From an uncultured bacterium (GTDB taxonomy: Bacteria > Cyanobacteriota > Vampirovibrionia > Gastranaerophilales > Gastranaerophilaceae), in NCBI GenBank assembly GCA_900554095.1, contig USGC01000112.1:1-5818 (forward strand): DNA of 5,818 bases, given 5' to 3'. Both the position numbers and the translations under genes were made by a program. The notes beneath the pieces were generated by a model. It was not told the DNA's origin. It searched no databases and saw only the letters and a program-made list of their open reading frames with translations. Position 1 is the first letter of the stretch; every line of letters starts with the position of its first letter. Positions 5,061 through 5,818 of the stretch are shown here, piece after piece.

Positions 5061-5818
5061 TTAAAATTCATAACCATTATCAAAATATGAAAAAGGATAA
5101 TATTCTATACGCAAAGTATCTTTATATTCTTTTCTTAAATCTTTTTCAAATTCTTTTAACCCTTTTTGTAATTCATCTACCGAAGGTAAGTGTTCTATTG
5201 TATGATGTTCTTCTCCATCGAATTCTTTGTACATTTTCCAATTAATAGGAATTTTAGATTCTACCTCTCTACAGAAATAATTTTCATTTAGTCTTGGCAA
5301 GGGTTTACTATTAATGCTTGCAAATCCATTGTTAAAAGCTTCTTTAAGTTTAATACTAAATTTGTTAAAAGGCATAATAAGTATATCACTTTTGTCCAAA
5401 ACAATGCTGTTAGTATTTGAGGTTTCATCTACTTGAGCAGAACCAAAAATTTTTCCCTGCCTTATACTTGAACTAGTTTGTGATTCTATTCTATCGTAAG
5501 AATGTCCAGTAGAAACAGTGCTATAATTCTTAAACTCTCCAAAAGACATGCTGTCTGTGTTTTCAATGAAAGATGCTCTAAAGTTTATTTTAGAATTTTT
5601 TGTTCCATTTGTTTGAATTCTGTTATCACCTTTAAAAAACATTTGAACAGCGTCAAAGATATATTTAACACTAAAATGAGGACGCATGAATTCTCTTTTT
5701 AATTCAACTTTGCTAATTTGCTCAATTACATCAGTATTTATCATTTTTTCGACACCTTCAGCATTTTTATACGTTAAAAAACCTTTAAATACTGGATAAG
5801 TCTTATTTTTAGTACGGG
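5061..5818 (-). CDS. Unrecognised protein, C-terminal part, runs off right edge
   Basis: The frame is open from the window edge to the TAA at 5063-5061, giving 251 visible residues. An internal ATG at 5744 has AAGGTG eight bases before it and could be the start of a 227-residue protein, but the 24 codons upstream (KTYPVFKGFLTYKNAEGVEK) also look like protein, so I prefer a gene extending beyond the window. I do not recognise the family. Visible traits: RPHFSVKYIFDAVQMFFKG near the internal Met, a middle part rich in Ser, Thr and Asn (for instance IESQTSSSIRQGKIFG), and a charged C-terminus rich in Glu, Lys and Tyr ending YFDNGYEF. No signal peptide or membrane segment is seen in this part. 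It is strongly A/T-rich and its stop lies one base from the end of the RhuM fragment. Probably an accessory gene. Confidence 0.65.
   Translation of the reverse strand, partial: RTKNKTYPVFKGFLTYKNAEGVEKMINTDVIEQISKVELKREFMRPHFSVKYIFDAVQMFFKGDNRIQTNGTKNSKINFRASFIENTDSMSFGEFKNYSTVSTGHSYDRIESQTSSSIRQGKIFGSAQVDETSNTNSIVLDKSDILIMPFNKFSIKLKEAFNNGFASINSKPLPRLNENYFCREVESKIPINWKMYKEFDGEEHHTIEHLPSVDELQKGLKEFEKDLRKEYKDTLRIEYYPFSYFDNGYEF

Noticed and set aside
4841..5083. 80-residue ORF on the - strand between the orphan gene and the DUF488 pair
   Set aside because: It is the antisense of the RhuM fragment, has no ribosome site and no recognisable similarity.
4835..5245. 136-residue + ORF as an intact gene
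   Set aside because: Only the middle part is RhuM-like; its start overlaps the DUF488 start codon, and its end is antisense to the orphan gene.

Overview
This looks like a bacterial chromosome segment of low GC content. The anchor is a complete one-piece tmRNA gene (ssrA, 3232-3630, + strand). The left side holds core-type genes: the N-terminal part of a superfamily 1 helicase on the - strand (running off the left edge) and, divergent from it, a class II tRNA nucleotidyltransferase. The tmRNA tag starts ANNVV, which recalls cyanobacterial tags (ANNIV...). Together with the low GC this would fit a non-photosynthetic relative of Cyanobacteria (Melainabacteria/Gastranaerophilales type), but this is only a weak inference from one short peptide.

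Layout. 1-1816 (-): helicase N-terminus with Walker A, possibly frameshifted near the left edge. 1817-1904: divergent intergenic region with two tandem hairpins that look like a dispersed intergenic repeat. 1905-3002 (+): CCA-adding/poly(A) polymerase-like enzyme. 3003-3231: ssrA upstream region with a consensus promoter (3015-3043) and a 29/30-identical direct repeat of the ssrA 5' end, the two copies separated by a 127-bp hairpin-rich insert. 3232-3630: ssrA, followed by an intrinsic terminator. 3665-3792: structured convergent intergenic region. 3793-4841 (-): two overlapping DUF488 genes. 4842-5060: the leader of this pair, made from a decayed RhuM-family gene fragment that lies on the opposite strand and carries a perfect 15-bp inverted repeat and a consensus promoter. 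5061-5818 (-): an unrecognised gene that runs off the right edge.

How it fits together. The tRNA nucleotidyltransferase and tmRNA both concern RNA 3' ends and translation quality, but they appear to be neighbours and not one operon: ssrA has its own promoter. Everything right of ssrA is visibly more AT-rich and contains accessory-type content (a gene relic, a tandem DUF488 pair, an orphan gene), so I read 3631 to the right edge as a probable island next to ssrA, a known integration hotspot. The most unusual signals are the duplicated ssrA 5' end and the apparent reuse of a dead RhuM gene as promoter/operator DNA for the DUF488 pair. I did not find a clearly new multi-gene system.
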